Positions 5,109 to 5,881 of a stretch of 5,881 nt of DNA are shown one piece after another. A model generated the notes under the pieces. That model worked only from the letters and a program-made list of their open reading frames with translations. It did not search any database and was not told the origin of the DNA. This DNA is from an uncultured Anaerolineales bacterium (lineage in GTDB: Bacteria > Chloroflexota > Anaerolineae > Anaerolineales > UBA11657), in contig CAJWGI010000100.1 in NCBI GenBank assembly GCA_913031335.1, positions 1-5,881 on the forward strand, in the 5' to 3' direction. A program made the translations under genes and the position numbers. The stretch's first letter is position 1; the number at the start of each line of letters is the position of its first letter.

Positions 5109-5881
5109 TTATCCGCGCCGGGTGAGCACCAGATAACCGGAGATTCCTGCCGCCGAGAGCAGCAACACCACCCCGAAAGCCCCGATCAGCGCCGGCTGTA
5201 GTGGCGTGCTCTCGGGCACTTCAGTGGGAGCAACTTCCTCGCCGGTAAACTGCGCGCCAAATTCCAGGTTGGCGGTACTGCCCGCCGCCAGCGTCAGGTC
5301 CCAGTCCACCCGTGTGGTCGGCGTGTGACCGACGGGCGCAGCTGAAATCACCCGGAAGGTACCTGTCGCCAGATCCGCGAAACAGTACGGCTCGCTGGCC
5401 CCGTCGGTGGCGTAACTATCCAGCGTCTCGCCATTGTCCAGGTTTACTAGACTGAATATGCCCTCCGCCACCAATTGTTCACCCGCATCTAGGACGCCAT
5501 TTCCGTTGGCGTCGGAGTATAGCGTGACGCAAATCGCGCCGGTTGCCTCCTGCGGCGGGGCCGCCTCCCCACCGGCAGCTTCCTCGGCCACTGCTTCCAC
5601 CTCGCCCGCACCCGCAACTGCACCTTCCTCAGCGGCCATCTCGGCAGCGCTGCTGGTATCATCAGCTTCGGCCGGCGCAGGAGTCTCCTCGGCCTCCACC
5701 GCAGAGAGAGTGCCTTCCAACGGACCAATAATCAGCCGTTGACCGGGATAAATGATGTCTCCGGTGAGGCCATTGGCAAGCTTGAGCTTCTCCACGCATT
5801 CCATCGTCTCTCCGCAGGCGATAGTAGCGATGTGCACCAGATTGTCGTTCGGCTGCACATAGTAGATGATCTGGCCGCTGT
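5109..5881 (-). CDS. Membrane-anchored LysM surface protein with SdrD-B-like domain (N-terminus cut by window edge)
   Basis: The frame is open at the right edge, so the true start is outside the window; 256 residues are visible, ending in TAA at 5111-5109. In order: a LysM domain (about 5724-5870) from YYVQPNDNL to the closing IYPGQRLII, with two cysteines in ACGETMEC that could form a disulfide; an acidic low-complexity linker very rich in Ala, Glu and Pro (about 5545-5720); a beta-sandwich resembling SdrD-B/Cna-B repeats (about 5240-5545) that contains a calcium-type loop DANGNGVLDAGE (5513-5478); a short Pro/Glu/Thr segment; and a C-terminal hydrophobic helix (ALIGAFGVVLLLSAAG, within 5112-5192) followed by TRRG. 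The helix with a short basic tail predicts a single-pass anchor with the domains outside the cell; there is no LPXTG sortase motif. LysM domains bind N-acetylglucosamine polymers, usually peptidoglycan. The role is probably structural or adhesive, but no enzymatic domain is visible. The GTG at 5858 lies inside the LysM domain and is not a credible start. Confidence 0.85.
   Translation of the reverse strand, partial: SGQIIYYVQPNDNLVHIATIACGETMECVEKLKLANGLTGDIIYPGQRLIIGPLEGTLSAVEAEETPAPAEADDTSSAAEMAAEEGAVAGAGEVEAVAEEAAGGEAAPPQEATGAICVTLYSDANGNGVLDAGEQLVAEGIFSLVNLDNGETLDSYATDGASEPYCFADLATGTFRVISAAPVGHTPTTRVDWDLTLAAGSTANLEFGAQFTGEEVAPTEVPESTPLQPALIGAFGVVLLLSAAGISGYLVLTRRG

Noticed and set aside
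5165..5230. Sortase signal near the LysM protein C-terminus
   Set aside because: The segment before the helix reads ESTPLQPALIG; no LPXTG-like motif is present, so a transmembrane anchor is the simpler reading.
5109..5858. GTG at 5858 as start of the LysM gene
   Set aside because: The open frame continues upstream with SGQIIYY, which completes the LysM motif, so the gene runs off the window.

Overview
The window (5881 bp, visibly GC-rich) looks like a chromosomal segment of an uncultured or environmental bacterium, most likely a member of the Chloroflexota (Anaerolineae/Caldilineae-like). That placement is an inference. It rests on a GT-C glycosyltransferase carrying a C-terminal beta-sandwich module of a kind I associate with this phylum, on a secreted SH3b-GH2 glycosidase, and on a LysM surface protein anchored by a C-terminal membrane helix without an LPXTG motif. 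No ribosomal or other taxonomic marker is present.

Layout: (1) 1-1877, minus strand: N-terminal 625 residues of a secreted glycoside hydrolase family 2 enzyme with an SH3b-like domain in front of the GH2 modules; its C-terminus, including the expected catalytic nucleophile, lies beyond position 1. (2) 1878-2157: 280-bp intergenic region with a good sigma70-type promoter for the GH2 gene and a 12-bp perfect inverted repeat whose arms are 91 bp apart. (3) 2158-4110, minus strand: a multi-membrane-spanning PMT_2/GT39-like glycosyltransferase with a C-terminal beta-sandwich module. Its ORF is open further upstream to an ATG at 4239, but a TGCTATAAT extended -10 box six bases before an in-frame GTG suggests a leaderless start at 4110. 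(4) 4169-5038, plus strand: a divergently transcribed beta-class DNA amino-methyltransferase (DPPF and FAGSG motifs) with no restriction enzyme visible. (5) 5048-5081: a hairpin with a T-tract reading on the minus strand. (6) 5109-5881, minus strand: the C-terminal 256 residues of a LysM surface protein (LysM, acidic Ala/Glu linker, SdrD-B-like calcium-loop domain, transmembrane helix); its N-terminus lies beyond position 5881.

The minus-strand proteins share an envelope theme: one modifies glycans at the membrane, one hydrolyses glycans outside the cell, and one binds the wall while anchored in the membrane. Each seems to have its own promoter or terminator, so they are neighbours rather than a clear operon. 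The methyltransferase is inserted in the opposite orientation and seems functionally unrelated. I see no mobile element, CRISPR array, tRNA or rRNA. I found no strong evidence of a wholly new system; the most interesting signals are the leaderless start, the SH3b-GH2 fusion, the separated inverted repeat and the composite LysM surface protein.
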